DNA of 64,000 bases from Novosphingobium umbonatum (GTDB taxonomy: Bacteria > Pseudomonadota > Alphaproteobacteria > Sphingomonadales > Sphingomonadaceae). The stretch lies in assembly GCF_004005905.1 (NCBI RefSeq), contig NZ_SACO01000006.1, positions 1 through 64,000 of the forward strand, written 5' to 3'. Every line of letters starts with the position of its first letter. Within the stretch, counting starts at the first letter, position 1. Positions 35,769 to 44,962 of the stretch are shown here, piece after piece. The notes beneath the pieces are model-generated. The model was not told the DNA's origin, ran no database searches, and was given only the letters and a program-made list of their open reading frames with translations. Both the position numbers and the translations under genes were made by a program.

Positions 35769-38171
35769 TCAAAGCGGGCTGCCATCCTTGTCCCGATAGA
35801 CCTCGCGGCGGCCGACATGGTTGGCGGGGCCGACAAGGCCATCGTTCTCCATCCGCTCGATCCATTTGGCCGCCGTGTTGTAGCCCACGCCCATCTGGCG
35901 TTGCAGCCAGCTGGTCGAGGCCTTCTGGCTTTCAAACACAATGTGGCAGGCCTGCAGATATTTGCGCTCTTCGGGATTGTCGCTGGCGGTGGCTTCCAGA
36001 TCGTCAAAGCCGAAACTGCCCTCTTCGGGCTCCTCGGTGACGGAATCGACATAGGCGGGCTTGCCCTGCGCGCGCCAATGGTCGGCCACGGCTTCCACTT
36101 CCTCGTCGCTGACGAAAGGCCCGTGAACGCGCAGGATCGGGCCGGATGAGGGCTTGTAGAGCATGTCGCCCTTGCCCAGCAATTGCTCGGCCCCCTGCTC
36201 GCCCAGAATGGTGCGGCTGTCGATGCGGCTCGTCACGGCAAAGGAAATGCGGGTGGGCAGGTTGGCCTTGATCACGCCGGTGATCACGTCGACCGAGGGG
36301 CGCTGCGTGGCCATGATCAGGTGGATCCCCGCCGCACGCGATTTCTGCGCCAGACGCTGGATCAGCACTTCGATCTCCTTGCCCACCGTCACCATCAAAT
36401 CGGCCAGCTCGTCGACGATCACCACGATCAGCGGCAGAACCTGATAATCGAGCTGCTTGTCCTCGAACAATTCCTCGCCCGTGTCGGGGTCAAAACCGAT
36501 CGAGATGCGGCGGCCCAAAGGCTTGCCCTTGGCAGCGTTGCTCTTCACCTTTTCGTTGAAGTTCACAATGTTGCGCACGTTGATCTCGCTCATCTGGCGA
36601 TAACGGCGCTCCATTTCCTCCACCGCCCATTTCAGCGCGCGCACCGCCTTGGCAGGCTCGGTCACGACCGGAGAGAGCAGATGCGGAATATCCTCGTAGG
36701 ATTTCAATTCCAGCACTTTGGGATCGACCAGAATCATCCGGCATTGCTGCGGCGTCAGGCGATAGAGCAAGGACAGCAGGATGCAATTGAGCCCCACCGA
36801 TTTACCCGAACCGGTGGTCCCCGCCACCAGCAGGTGGGGCATGGTGGCAAGGTCGGTCACCACCGGCTCGCCCGCGATATTCTTGCCCAGAATCATTGGC
36901 AGCAGGCCCTTGGCCCCGACGAAAGCCTCGCTGGCGATCATTTCCTTGAAGGACACCATCTGACGGTCGGCATTGGGCAATTCGATCGCCATCACGGTCC
37001 GGCCCGGAATGGGCGAAACGCGGGCGGAAATCGCGCTCATATTGCGGGCGATGTCATCGGCCAGCCCCACCACACGGCTTGCCTTGATGCCGGGCGCGGG
37101 CTCCAGTTCATAGCTGGTGACCACAGGGCCGGTGCGCACGCCGGTAATCTCGCCCTTGACGTTGAAATCTTCCAGCACGGTTTCCAGCAGCTTGGCGTTG
37201 CGCTCCAGCGCCAGCTTGTCCACCTTCACCGCCGAATTGGCGGGCGGTTCGGCCAGCAGGTCAAGGCTGGGCAATTCGCAGGCGTCAAAGAAGTCGCCCT
37301 GCTTGGCCAGAGTGGCCAGTTCGGCAGGCTTGGCCGCGCGGATGGATTCGCTGATTTCAGGCGCGCGGCGCGAAGGCCTTGCGGGCTCGTCGGGGGAGAA
37401 AGGTAAGTCCTCGCCCGCATCCTCTTCCTCAACGGGCATAGAACGCGGGGCGCGCTTGGGACGGGGGGTAAGGATCTCGCCGGTTTCGGGGTCGAACTCT
37501 TCCTCTTCCTCCGGCCTTGCACGGCGCAGGCGCAAGGGCAGCGCCAGCAGGCTGCCCCATTCGATGGCAAACACTCGCGTCACCGCTGCGCCGCCGCCCA
37601 CAAAGGCCAAAACCCCGCAACCCAGCGCCAGCCAGGGCTGCACCAGATCCGGCGTCAACCCCGCCAGCCCATGCACCGCCGCCGCGCCCAGCAGGCCGGT
37701 TACCCCGCCCGGCGAGGCAGGAAAGCTGGTGGGATGGTCGCCCAGAATCAGCGACAAAGCCGTCGCCAGCAACCCCATGCCCAGCACCAGCACCGCCGTC
37801 GGCCGCAGCCAATGCTGGCGGTGGAGCGGCACCGCCTCATCCTCGCCATGCACTTCGGCATCGGCAATGCGCCACAATTGCCGCGCAAACACCAAGAGCA
37901 AAGGCACCAGCAAGCCGCCAATCGGGCCAAACAGGAACAGCACTCTTTCCGCCACAAAGGCGCCCGTCATCCCCAGCCAGTTGAGCGCAGGCCCCGCCGC
38001 AGCGGTGGAGAAGGACGGATCGCTCTGGTGATAGGAGACCAAAGCCAAAGTCAGCCCCAGCGCGGCCAGAGTCAAAGCCCCCGCCCCCAGCAATTCGGCG
38101 CTGCGCAAAACGCTGCGGCGCAGGATGAGGCGCAGGTTGGAAGCGCTGCTATGATAGGCTTTGGAGGCCAT
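35769..38171 (-). CDS. ftsK: DNA translocase FtsK
   Basis: An 800-residue septal DNA pump. Four N-terminal membrane helices (about residues 25-170) are followed by a linker of about 160 residues rich in Pro, Arg and Glu. The RecA-like motor has Walker A LLVAGTTGSGKSVGLNCILL and Walker B PLIVVIVDELADLMVTVG, then SRAAGIHLIMATQRPSVDVI. The C-terminal gamma winged helix (STSWLQRQMGVGYNTAAKWI) reads KOPS/FRS sites and activates XerD at dif. ATG at 38169-38171 is chosen since the longer frame adds 16 unsupported residues. Confidence 0.95.
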   Translation of the reverse strand: MASKAYHSSASNLRLILRRSVLRSAELLGAGALTLAALGLTLALVSYHQSDPSFSTAAAGPALNWLGMTGAFVAERVLFLFGPIGGLLVPLLLVFARQLWRIADAEVHGEDEAVPLHRQHWLRPTAVLVLGMGLLATALSLILGDHPTSFPASPGGVTGLLGAAAVHGLAGLTPDLVQPWLALGCGVLAFVGGGAAVTRVFAIEWGSLLALPLRLRRARPEEEEEFDPETGEILTPRPKRAPRSMPVEEEDAGEDLPFSPDEPARPSRRAPEISESIRAAKPAELATLAKQGDFFDACELPSLDLLAEPPANSAVKVDKLALERNAKLLETVLEDFNVKGEITGVRTGPVVTSYELEPAPGIKASRVVGLADDIARNMSAISARVSPIPGRTVMAIELPNADRQMVSFKEMIASEAFVGAKGLLPMILGKNIAGEPVVTDLATMPHLLVAGTTGSGKSVGLNCILLSLLYRLTPQQCRMILVDPKVLELKSYEDIPHLLSPVVTEPAKAVRALKWAVEEMERRYRQMSEINVRNIVNFNEKVKSNAAKGKPLGRRISIGFDPDTGEELFEDKQLDYQVLPLIVVIVDELADLMVTVGKEIEVLIQRLAQKSRAAGIHLIMATQRPSVDVITGVIKANLPTRISFAVTSRIDSRTILGEQGAEQLLGKGDMLYKPSSGPILRVHGPFVSDEEVEAVADHWRAQGKPAYVDSVTEEPEEGSFGFDDLEATASDNPEERKYLQACHIVFESQKASTSWLQRQMGVGYNTAAKWIERMENDGLVGPANHVGRREVYRDKDGSPL

Positions 38172-38281
38172 GGGTCTGGTTCTTTTCAAAGAGGCTGATG
38201 TGGGGCTTGATACCCTCACTTATTGCGCGGAAGGGCGGCGTTTCGTCAAGAATGGCGGGGCAAAGCGCTGGGGGAAAGGGG

Positions 38282-38809
38282 CTATACCAAACCATCAATC
38301 GCCGCCCAGCGCGGCCAGCGCAAAGCCCGTGCGCGTGCCCTGTCCATGCCTCCCAGTGCGATCACCGGCACGCAGGCCCGCGCCGCCATCAGGTGAAAAC
38401 GCAAAGGACCCAAGGTCTTACCATCGGGATGGCTGCGGGTGGGGAATACAGGCGAGAGCAGGATAGCATCGCAGCGCGCTGCTTGCGCCATTTCCCGCAG
38501 GCCATGCACCGTGGCCAGACGTAACCCCTTGCCGCCCCGCCCGATCACCCGCGCCGCGCCATAGGCCCCATCCGCGCCCCAGGCCCTCGCCTGCGCCATG
38601 CTACCCGCCAACACGACCCGATGCCCTTTCGCCCGTGCCGCCCGCGCCAGCACCGCAAAACGGGCGCGGCGCTGTGGCAAAGGCAGATGATAATGCCGAT
38701 AGATCAAGCCGCTTGCCTTTGGCAGACGCGCCAAAGCCGCCTCCAGCCCCGCATCATTGCGCGCGTCGCTGATCAGCCAAAGCGAAGGAAGGGGGTGTTT
38801 TGCCGCCAT
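38282..38809 (-). CDS. TenI/ThiE-like thiamine-phosphate synthase family protein
   Basis: A 175-residue protein with the TMP synthase/TenI fold: LWLISDARND at the start, ILLSPVFPTRSHPDGKTLG (the conserved PVFPT loop) and VPVIALGGMDRARA (phosphate-binding strand). It is shorter than ThiE (about 210 residues), and the GQ(E/D)D substrate motif of true synthases is replaced by GAARVIG. It is therefore more likely a TenI-like relative than the main ThiE. ATG at 38807-38809 has GGGGAG directly before it; an ATG at 38833 overlaps the divergent yggS start. Confidence 0.7.
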   Translation of the reverse strand: MAAKHPLPSLWLISDARNDAGLEAALARLPKASGLIYRHYHLPLPQRRARFAVLARAARAKGHRVVLAGSMAQARAWGADGAYGAARVIGRGGKGLRLATVHGLREMAQAARCDAILLSPVFPTRSHPDGKTLGPLRFHLMAARACVPVIALGGMDRARARALRWPRWAAIDGLV

Positions 38810-38831
38810 CTCCCCGCTATAGCACCGCGCC

Positions 38832-39512
38832 ATGACCACGCCAAACGACCCGATCACCGCCACCTCCCCCCTCGCCCGCCTGCGCGCGCACATGGCGCTG
38901 GCCGCCAAGCCCGCCCGCCGCAAGGCCGAGGACATCACGCTGATCGCCATTTCCAAAACCTATGGCGGAGAGGCGATCCTGCCCCTGTTGCAGGAAGGCC
39001 AGCGTGTGTTTGGCGAAAACCGCGTGCAGGAAGCGCAGGCCAAATGGCCGGAGTTGAAAGCGCAATATCCTGATGTGCAATTGCATCTGGTGGGCCAGTT
39101 GCAATCGAACAAGGCCGAGGATGCCGTCGCGCTGTTCGATGCGATCCATTCGGTGGACCGCCCTAGTCTGGTCATCGCTCTGGCCAAGGCGATGGAGAAG
39201 CTGGGCCGCCGCATCCCCGTCTTCGTGCAGGTTAACATTGGCGCGGAGGAGCAAAAGGGCGGCTGCGCGATTGCCGATCTGCCCGCCTTGCTGCGCCAAG
39301 TTCGCGAGGCAGGTCTGCCGCTGGCGGGTCTGATGTGCGTGCCGCCGGCCGAGATCGAGGCCGCGCCATTCTTTGCCCTGCTGGACAAGCTGGCCGATGA
39401 AAATGGCGTTGAGGGCCTGTCGATGGGCATGAGCGGCGATTTTGAAACCGCGATCCAATTGGGCGCCACCCATATTCGCGTTGGCTCGGCCCTGTTCGGG
39501 GCGCGGGGGTAA
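38832..39512 (+). CDS. yggS: YggS-family pyridoxal 5'-phosphate homeostasis protein
   Basis: A 226-residue PLP-binding alanine-racemase-like barrel. The PLP Lys is in LIAISKTYGGEAI, and FGENRVQEAQAKW, LHLVGQLQSNKAE and LSMGMSGDFETAIQLGATH are the family blocks, giving a monomeric barrel without a second domain. Members (PROSC in humans) buffer PLP and protect against toxic excess. Here it leads bioF and bioA, both PLP enzymes, and the next gene starts directly after its stop, so PLP control and biotin synthesis appear linked on one transcript. Confidence 0.92.
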   Translation: MTTPNDPITATSPLARLRAHMALAAKPARRKAEDITLIAISKTYGGEAILPLLQEGQRVFGENRVQEAQAKWPELKAQYPDVQLHLVGQLQSNKAEDAVALFDAIHSVDRPSLVIALAKAMEKLGRRIPVFVQVNIGAEEQKGGCAIADLPALLRQVREAGLPLAGLMCVPPAEIEAAPFFALLDKLADENGVEGLSMGMSGDFETAIQLGATHIRVGSALFGARG

Positions 39513-40649
39513 ATGTTCGCCGCGCAGAAAGCGGATCTGGCCGCGTTGCAACAGCGCGGCCGGTGGCGCAGCCTTGCGCCGCGTGCGGGCGTGGATTTTG
39601 CCTCCAACGACTATCTGGGCCTTGCGACAAGCCCCGAAATGCGTGCCGCCGCAGCCGAAGCCTTGGCGCGCTGCGTGGCGACCGGCTCGGGCGGATCGCG
39701 CCTGCTGCGCGGCAATCATGAAGAGCATGAGGCGCTGGAGGCCGAGGCCGCGCGCTTCTTCGGCAGCGAGGCCGCGCTGTTCCTGCCCACCGGTTTTACC
39801 GCCAATTCCGCGCTCTTGGCCACCATGCCCCAGCGCGAGGACCATATTTTTGCCGACAGCCTGATCCATGCCAGCAGCCATGAAGGCCTGCGCCTCACCC
39901 GCGCTGGGCATAGTTTATTTGCCCATAATGACGGACAGGCGCTGGACGATGCCATCGCCCAATGGCGGAAATCGGGTGGCAAAGGCACGCCGTGGATTGC
40001 AGTGGAATCGCTCTATTCCATGGATGGCGATTTCGCGCCTCTGGACGATCTGGCCAGCATTGCCCATCGCCATGAAGCGGTGCTGGTGGTGGATGAGGCC
40101 CATGCCAGCGGCGTGTTCGGGCCGGGCGGGCGCGGCTGCGCCGCCATGCTGGGCGCTCGGGGGGAAAATCTGATCACGCTGCACACCGGCGGCAAGGGGC
40201 TGGGGGCGGAAGGCGCCCTGCTTTGCGGGCCGCAGGTGATGCGCGATTTTCTGGTCAACCGGGCGCGCGGCTTCATCTTCTCCACCGCGCCCGCCCCCTT
40301 TGCCGCCGCCATGCTGCGCGCAGCGCTGCGCATCAGCGAGGCGGGCGATGATCTGCGCGCCGATCTGTTCGAACGGATGGAACTGGCGCGCCAAGTGCTG
40401 GGGCCTTTGGGGGCGCAATGCCACTTCGGCCCCTTGGGAGGATCGCCCATCCTGCCGCTGGTGCTGGGCGAGGACAAGCGCACCATGGCGGTGGCCGCCG
40501 CGCTACAGGCCAAGGGCTTTGACATTCGCGGCATCCGCCCGCCCACCGTGCCCGAAGGCACATCTCGCCTGCGCATTGTGATAACGCGCAATGCCGCGCC
40601 GGAACAAATCCACGCCTTGGGCGATGCCTTGCGGGAGGTTTTGGCATGA
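39513..40649 (+). CDS. bioF: 8-amino-7-oxononanoate synthase
   Basis: A 378-residue PLP enzyme. It condenses pimeloyl-thioester with alanine, the first dedicated ring-building step of biotin synthesis. GVDFASNDYLGLATSPE, GSGGSRLLRGNHEEHEALE and DEAHASGVFGPGGRGC are present, and the PLP Lys is in LHTGGKGLGAEGALLCG. It begins at the base after the yggS stop, and bioD begins 4 nt before its own stop. Confidence 0.95.
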   Translation: MFAAQKADLAALQQRGRWRSLAPRAGVDFASNDYLGLATSPEMRAAAAEALARCVATGSGGSRLLRGNHEEHEALEAEAARFFGSEAALFLPTGFTANSALLATMPQREDHIFADSLIHASSHEGLRLTRAGHSLFAHNDGQALDDAIAQWRKSGGKGTPWIAVESLYSMDGDFAPLDDLASIAHRHEAVLVVDEAHASGVFGPGGRGCAAMLGARGENLITLHTGGKGLGAEGALLCGPQVMRDFLVNRARGFIFSTAPAPFAAAMLRAALRISEAGDDLRADLFERMELARQVLGPLGAQCHFGPLGGSPILPLVLGEDKRTMAVAAALQAKGFDIRGIRPPTVPEGTSRLRIVITRNAAPEQIHALGDALREVLA

Positions 40650-41269
40650 AATCTATCATTGTTACCGGCACAGACACCGGCATTGGCAAGACCGTGCTGG
40701 CGGCCGGTCTGGTGGGAGCTTTGGGCGCGCGTTACTGGAAACCGGTGCAATCGGGGCTGGAGGATGAAACCGACAGCGAGGCGATTGCCCGTCTGGTGCC
40801 CAACGCTCTGGTCCATCCCGAAGCCTATCGGTTGATCACACCCGCCAGCCCGCATTGGGCGGCCAGGATCGATGGCGTGGAGATTGACCCTGCGCGCCTG
40901 AGCCTGCCCCAAGGCGATGGCCCCTTGGTGGTGGAAGGGGCTGGCGGGGCCTTGGTGCCTTTGAGCGAGAACCGCCTCTATGCCGACCAATTCGCGGCAT
41001 GGGGCCTGCCGGTGGTGGTGGCTGCCCGCACCCAATTGGGCACGATCAACCATAGTTTGATGACCATCGAGGCCCTGCGCGCACGCGGTTGCGCTATCGC
41101 GGGCGTGGCCTTTGTCGGTGAAACAGGTGAGGCCGAGGCTGAAAGCGAGCGGATCATCTGCGCCATGGGCAAGGTCCGCCGTCTGGGCCGCCTGCCCCGC
41201 CTTGATCCGCTGACCCCGGCCAGCCTTGCCACCGCGATGGAGGCGTTTGATCTGGAAGGGCTGGTATGA
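40646..41269 (+). CDS. bioD: Dethiobiotin synthetase
   Basis: A 207-residue ATP-dependent carboxylase. It closes the ureido ring of 7,8-diaminononanoate with CO2. The P-loop is IIVTGTDTGIGKTVLAAGL (residues about 4-22), with the later VVEGAGGALVPLSENRLYAD loop. It overlaps bioF by 4 nt and bioA by 4 nt. Confidence 0.95.
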   Translation: MKSIIVTGTDTGIGKTVLAAGLVGALGARYWKPVQSGLEDETDSEAIARLVPNALVHPEAYRLITPASPHWAARIDGVEIDPARLSLPQGDGPLVVEGAGGALVPLSENRLYADQFAAWGLPVVVAARTQLGTINHSLMTIEALRARGCAIAGVAFVGETGEAEAESERIICAMGKVRRLGRLPRLDPLTPASLATAMEAFDLEGLV

Positions 41270-42522
41270 ACTCCCCCGTCTGGCATCCGTTTACGCAGCA
41301 TGGGCTAGGCGAACCCATCCCCTTGGTCGAACGCGCCGAGGGAGCCAGCCTCTACACCGCCGATGGCCAGCGCATTGTTGACGCTATTTCCAGCTGGTGG
41401 GTGACCACCCATGGCCATAATCACCCCCGCATCGTGCAAGCCATCCGCGATCAGGCGGGCAAGCTGGATCAGCTGATCTTTGCCGGATGGACGCATCAAC
41501 CAGCGGAAGATCTGGCGCAAGGCTTGGTGGAACTGACCGGCCTGCCCTATGCTTTCTTCTCCGATTCCGGCTCCACCTGCGTCGAGGTGGCGCTGAAAAT
41601 GGCCTTGGGCCATTGGCGCAATCTTGGGCAAGGCCACCGGCAACGCATCATCGTGATGCAGCATTCCTATCATGGCGACACGATCGGCACGATGAGCGTG
41701 GGCGAGCGGGGGATTTACAACGCCGCCTATGACCCGCTGCTGTTCGATGTGGAAACCGTGCCCTTCCCCCATGCGGGTGCGGAGCAGGCCACCTATGACG
41801 CCTTGGACAAGGCCTGCGCTGCGGGCAATGCGGCGGCCTTTATTGTCGAGCCTTTGGTACTGGGCGCGGGCGGGATGCTGTTTTACCCCCCCGCCGTGCT
41901 GACCGAAATGGCGCGGATCTGCTCCGCGCATGATATTTTGTTCATCGCTGACGAAGTGATGACTGGCTGGGGCCGCACCGGCACTTTGCTGGCCTGCGAA
42001 CAGGCGGGAGTGGCGCCGGACATTCTCTGCCTTGCCAAAGGCATGACCGGCGGCTCGATGCCTCTGGCCGTCACTATGGCCAGCGCTGCGGTCTATGCCT
42101 CGCATTATGCGCCGGACAGGGCCAAGACCTTTTACCACTCCAGCTCCTATACCGCCAACCCGATTGCCTGCGCAGCGGCGGTGGCCAATCTGGCCATCTG
42201 GCGCGAGGAGCCGGTGCGCGAAACCATTGCCACTCTGGCCGCGCGGCAGGCCGAAGGGGCCGCCATACTGGCGCAAGTGGACGGCATCGAGAATGTCCGC
42301 CAATGCGGCACGATTCTGGCGCTGGATTATCGGGTGAAGGCGGGGGGCTATCTCTCGGCGCTGCAACCGCGCCTCTTGGCCTTTTTCCGCGAAAGGGGCC
42401 TGTTGATCCGGCCCTTGGGCAATACAGCCTATCTGCTGCCGCCCTATAGTATCAGCGCGCAAGATCTGACGCGCTGTCATCAGGCGCTGGCCGATGCCGC
42501 GCTGTTGGCGGGGGAAGGGTAA
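41266..42522 (+). CDS. bioA: Adenosylmethionine-8-amino-7-oxononanoate aminotransferase
   Basis: A 418-residue class III aminotransferase that uses S-adenosylmethionine as amino donor. WHPFTQHGLGEPIPLVERAE at the N-terminus is diagnostic of BioA. The PLP Lys is in CLAKGMTGGSMPLAVTMAS, and the Asp of the cofactor ring in FIADEVMTGWGRTG. bioB and bioC are not in the window, so biotin synthesis is split. Its SAM demand ties it to the methionine operon. It is convergent with pyruvate kinase. Confidence 0.95.
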   Translation: MNSPVWHPFTQHGLGEPIPLVERAEGASLYTADGQRIVDAISSWWVTTHGHNHPRIVQAIRDQAGKLDQLIFAGWTHQPAEDLAQGLVELTGLPYAFFSDSGSTCVEVALKMALGHWRNLGQGHRQRIIVMQHSYHGDTIGTMSVGERGIYNAAYDPLLFDVETVPFPHAGAEQATYDALDKACAAGNAAAFIVEPLVLGAGGMLFYPPAVLTEMARICSAHDILFIADEVMTGWGRTGTLLACEQAGVAPDILCLAKGMTGGSMPLAVTMASAAVYASHYAPDRAKTFYHSSSYTANPIACAAAVANLAIWREEPVRETIATLAARQAEGAAILAQVDGIENVRQCGTILALDYRVKAGGYLSALQPRLLAFFRERGLLIRPLGNTAYLLPPYSISAQDLTRCHQALADAALLAGEG

Positions 42523-42547
42523 GCCCCTCCCCCGCCGCAAGGCTTAC
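42519..42547. terminator. Hairpin between bioA and pyk
   Basis: GTAAGCC and GGCTTAC form a 7-bp stem around a C-rich 15-base loop, overlapping both stop codons of the convergent genes. There is no T-run, so a terminator role is tentative. Confidence 0.4.
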
Positions 42548-44025
42548 TCCGCGTCGCTGCCGTCTTCTTCCACAGCGCGATAGAGTTCCAGTTCATTGCC
42601 CTTCAGCGTCACCACATGCAGCAGATTGGTGGCGCCCGGCGTGCCAAAGGGAACGCCAGCCAGCGTCACCAGCTTGCTGCCGGCCACGCCGAAACCATGG
42701 CGCAGGGCCATACGCTTGCCCTTGGCGATCATTTCCTCAAAGCTGCCAATGTCGCGCGTGTGGACCGCATGGGCGCCCCACAGCAGGGCCGCCTTGCGCG
42801 CCGTCTTCTGGCTGGGGGTCAGCACCAGAGTGGGCACAGCGGGGCGTTCACGCGCCACGCGGCGGGCGGTCGAACCGCTGCCGGTGAACACGATGATGCC
42901 GGTCAGCGTCACGGTGTCGGCAATCGCCGCGCAAGCCTTGGCCAGCGCGTCTGCCGTGGTCTGGTCGGGGTTGATTTCGGCCAGATGGACGCGCTGCTTG
43001 TAATAGCCGTCCTTTTCCACCTGAGTGGCGATGCGATGCATGATCGTCACCGCTTCTTCCGGCCACTGGCCAGCGGCGGTTTCGGCCGACAGCATCACCG
43101 CATCCGCGCCGTCATACACGGCATTGGCCACGTCCGACACTTCGGCGCGGGTGGGCGCGGGGCTCTCGATCATCGATTCGAGCATTTGCGTGGCCACGAT
43201 CACCGGCTTGCCGCTGCGGCGGGTCAGTTCCACAATCCGCTTCTGGATCGGGGGCACTTCTTCGGGCAGCAATTCGACGCCAAGGTCGCCGCGGGCCACC
43301 ATGATGCCGTCCGACAGCTCGATAATGCCTTCCAGCGTTTCAAGCGCAGCGGGCTTTTCAATCTTGGCGATCAACGCGCCATGGCCACCCATCAAGCGAC
43401 GGCATTCGGCCACGTCATCGGGGCGCTGCACAAAGGACAAGCCGATGAAATCCGCGCCATGCTCGATCGAGAAGGCCAGATCGCGGCGGTCCTTTTCGGT
43501 CAGCGCGGGCACGGGCACCACCGCGTCGGGCACGTTCACGCCCTTGCGGTCGGAAATCACGCCGCCCACTTCGGCGCTGCACAGGATTTCATTCTCGTCG
43601 GCGCGAATCACGCGCAGGCGCAGCTTGCCATCATCGATCAGCAGGCGCTGCCCCTTTTGCAGGATGCCGAACAATTCGGGATGCGGCAGGCAAACGCGAT
43701 TTTCATCGCCGGGTTCAGGATTGCGGTCCAGCGTGAAATGGCCCGAATGGCGGATCACCGCGCGGCCATCCTTGAACGTGCCCACGCGCAGCTTGGGCCC
43801 CTGCAAATCGCACAGGATGGCGATGGGCTTGCGCAGCTTTTCTTCTACGGCACGCACATTGGCGATGGTTTCTGCATGCACGGTATGATCGGCATGGCTC
43901 ATGTTCACGCGGAAGGCATCAGCCCCGGCGCGCACCAGCCTTTCGATCATCTCCGGATCGCGGCTGGCTGGGCCCAGCGTCGCGAGGATCTTGACCTTAC
44001 GGCCACGAGGATCAAGCTTAGTCAC
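42544..44025 (-). CDS. pyk: Pyruvate kinase
   Basis: A 493-residue glycolytic enzyme converting phosphoenolpyruvate and ADP to pyruvate and ATP. KILATLGPASRDPEMI opens the protein, IAKIEKPAALE carries the catalytic Lys, and GIMVARGDLGVELLPEEVP holds the metal-binding Glu/Asp region; ATQMLESMI and DVANAVYDGADAVMLS follow. A GTG at 44023-44025 is the likely start, with AAAGGGAGAC 8-9 nt before it; the frame continues upstream without family sequence. The gene is convergent with bioA. Confidence 0.95.
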   Translation of the reverse strand: MTKLDPRGRKVKILATLGPASRDPEMIERLVRAGADAFRVNMSHADHTVHAETIANVRAVEEKLRKPIAILCDLQGPKLRVGTFKDGRAVIRHSGHFTLDRNPEPGDENRVCLPHPELFGILQKGQRLLIDDGKLRLRVIRADENEILCSAEVGGVISDRKGVNVPDAVVPVPALTEKDRRDLAFSIEHGADFIGLSFVQRPDDVAECRRLMGGHGALIAKIEKPAALETLEGIIELSDGIMVARGDLGVELLPEEVPPIQKRIVELTRRSGKPVIVATQMLESMIESPAPTRAEVSDVANAVYDGADAVMLSAETAAGQWPEEAVTIMHRIATQVEKDGYYKQRVHLAEINPDQTTADALAKACAAIADTVTLTGIIVFTGSGSTARRVARERPAVPTLVLTPSQKTARKAALLWGAHAVHTRDIGSFEEMIAKGKRMALRHGFGVAGSKLVTLAGVPFGTPGATNLLHVVTLKGNELELYRAVEEDGSDAE

Positions 44026-44107
44026 ACCGATGTCTCCCTTTCGGATCTCGCCGCTGCTATGGCAAAGCGCCGCTACAAACCCAAGAACAGCAAGGTTCGT
44101 AACCCTG

Positions 44108-44449
44108 ATGAATATGAATGCAATCCATTCCGCAAGCGCAGATGGCTCCGATCCGCTCGACCAGCTGGACGATGCCCATGCCGCCGCCGCCTTTCGCCGC
44201 CTGGTGCGCCATTTGCGCCATCGCCATGATGCCGCCAATATCGACCTTATGGGCCTTTCCGGATTCTGCCGTAATTGCCTTGCCGACTGGATCATGGAAG
44301 CGGGCGCGCCGCTGGACAAGGCGGGCGCAAGGGAAGTGATTCACGGCATGAGCGCCGATGAATGGAAGAGCCGCTATCAAACCGAAGCCACGCCCGAACA
44401 AATGGCGCGGATGAAGGAAAGTCTGGCCAAAAACGCGGGCGCGCACTGA
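44108..44449 (+). CDS. DUF1244 family protein
   Basis: A 113-residue protein with the DUF1244 core LMGLSGFCRNCLADWIMEAG (about residues 57-76), two conserved Cys and a helical C-terminus. The family is common in alphaproteobacteria and has a solved helical fold but no known function. ATG at 44108 (or two codons on, 44114) follows AAGGTTCGTAACCCTG. It sits between pyk (divergent) and gapR on the same strand. Confidence 0.85.
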   Translation: MNMNAIHSASADGSDPLDQLDDAHAAAAFRRLVRHLRHRHDAANIDLMGLSGFCRNCLADWIMEAGAPLDKAGAREVIHGMSADEWKSRYQTEATPEQMARMKESLAKNAGAH

Positions 44450-44583
44450 ACACCCACCCGCGACTCGCGCATGGGCGCAAAGGCTGGGAACAAATGCCGT
44501 CCCCCGCCTTGCCCGCAGGGCCGATTTGGCCCTAGGAGCGCTGCCAATCATTCGTTGTTAGCATCTGTAAGGAGAACCATCCC

Positions 44584-44823
44584 ATGGCTGAAATGGCCGC
44601 CGACGAACGCCTGCGCCTGCTGATCGAGCGTATCGAGCGTCTGGAAGAAGAAAAGAAGGGCATCAGCGACGACATCAAGGATGTCTATAACGAAGCCAAG
44701 GCCACCGGCTATGACCCCAAGGCCATGAAGGCAGTCGTGCGCATCCGCAAGATGAAGCCGGACGACCGCAAGGAAATGGAAGCGATTCTCGAAGTGTACA
44801 AAAACGCTCTGGGTATCGACTGA
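44584..44823 (+). CDS. gapR: GapR-type nucleoid-associated protein (DUF2312/UPF0335)
   Basis: A 79-residue protein with a coiled coil ([20 protein letters not shown]) and the conserved [20 protein letters not shown]. That matches GapR, the alphaproteobacterial protein that encircles overtwisted DNA ahead of forks and RNA polymerase and helps topoisomerases. The start follows TAAGGAGAACCATCCC, a strong ribosome binding site. It is flanked by hairpins and is probably its own transcription unit. Confidence 0.93.
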   Translation: MAEMAADERLRLLIERIERLEEEKKGISDDIKDVYNEAKATGYDPKAMKAVVRIRKMKPDDRKEMEAILEVYKNALGID

Positions 44824-44828
44824 TCCAG

Positions 44829-44897
44829 AACGGGGGCCGGGTTTTGAGCCGGTGCCGCTACAAAGCCGCAAAAGCGCCGCTTTTAAAGGCCCCCGTT
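44829..44897 (+). terminator. Structured terminator region after gapR
   Basis: AACGGGGGCC and GGCCCCCGTT form a 10-bp closing stem 5 bases after the gapR stop. Within the 49-base interior, CCGG-N8-CCGG and a GC-rich AAAGC/GCTTT hairpin with a following TTTT could form. The nested structure plus TTTT suggests an elaborate terminator. Confidence 0.55.
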
Positions 44898-44962
44898 GCC
44901 CATCAGCCTCTTCTGGGCTAGGGCCCGCGATGAAATCCACCTTCTAGCTGAATGAAGCGACC

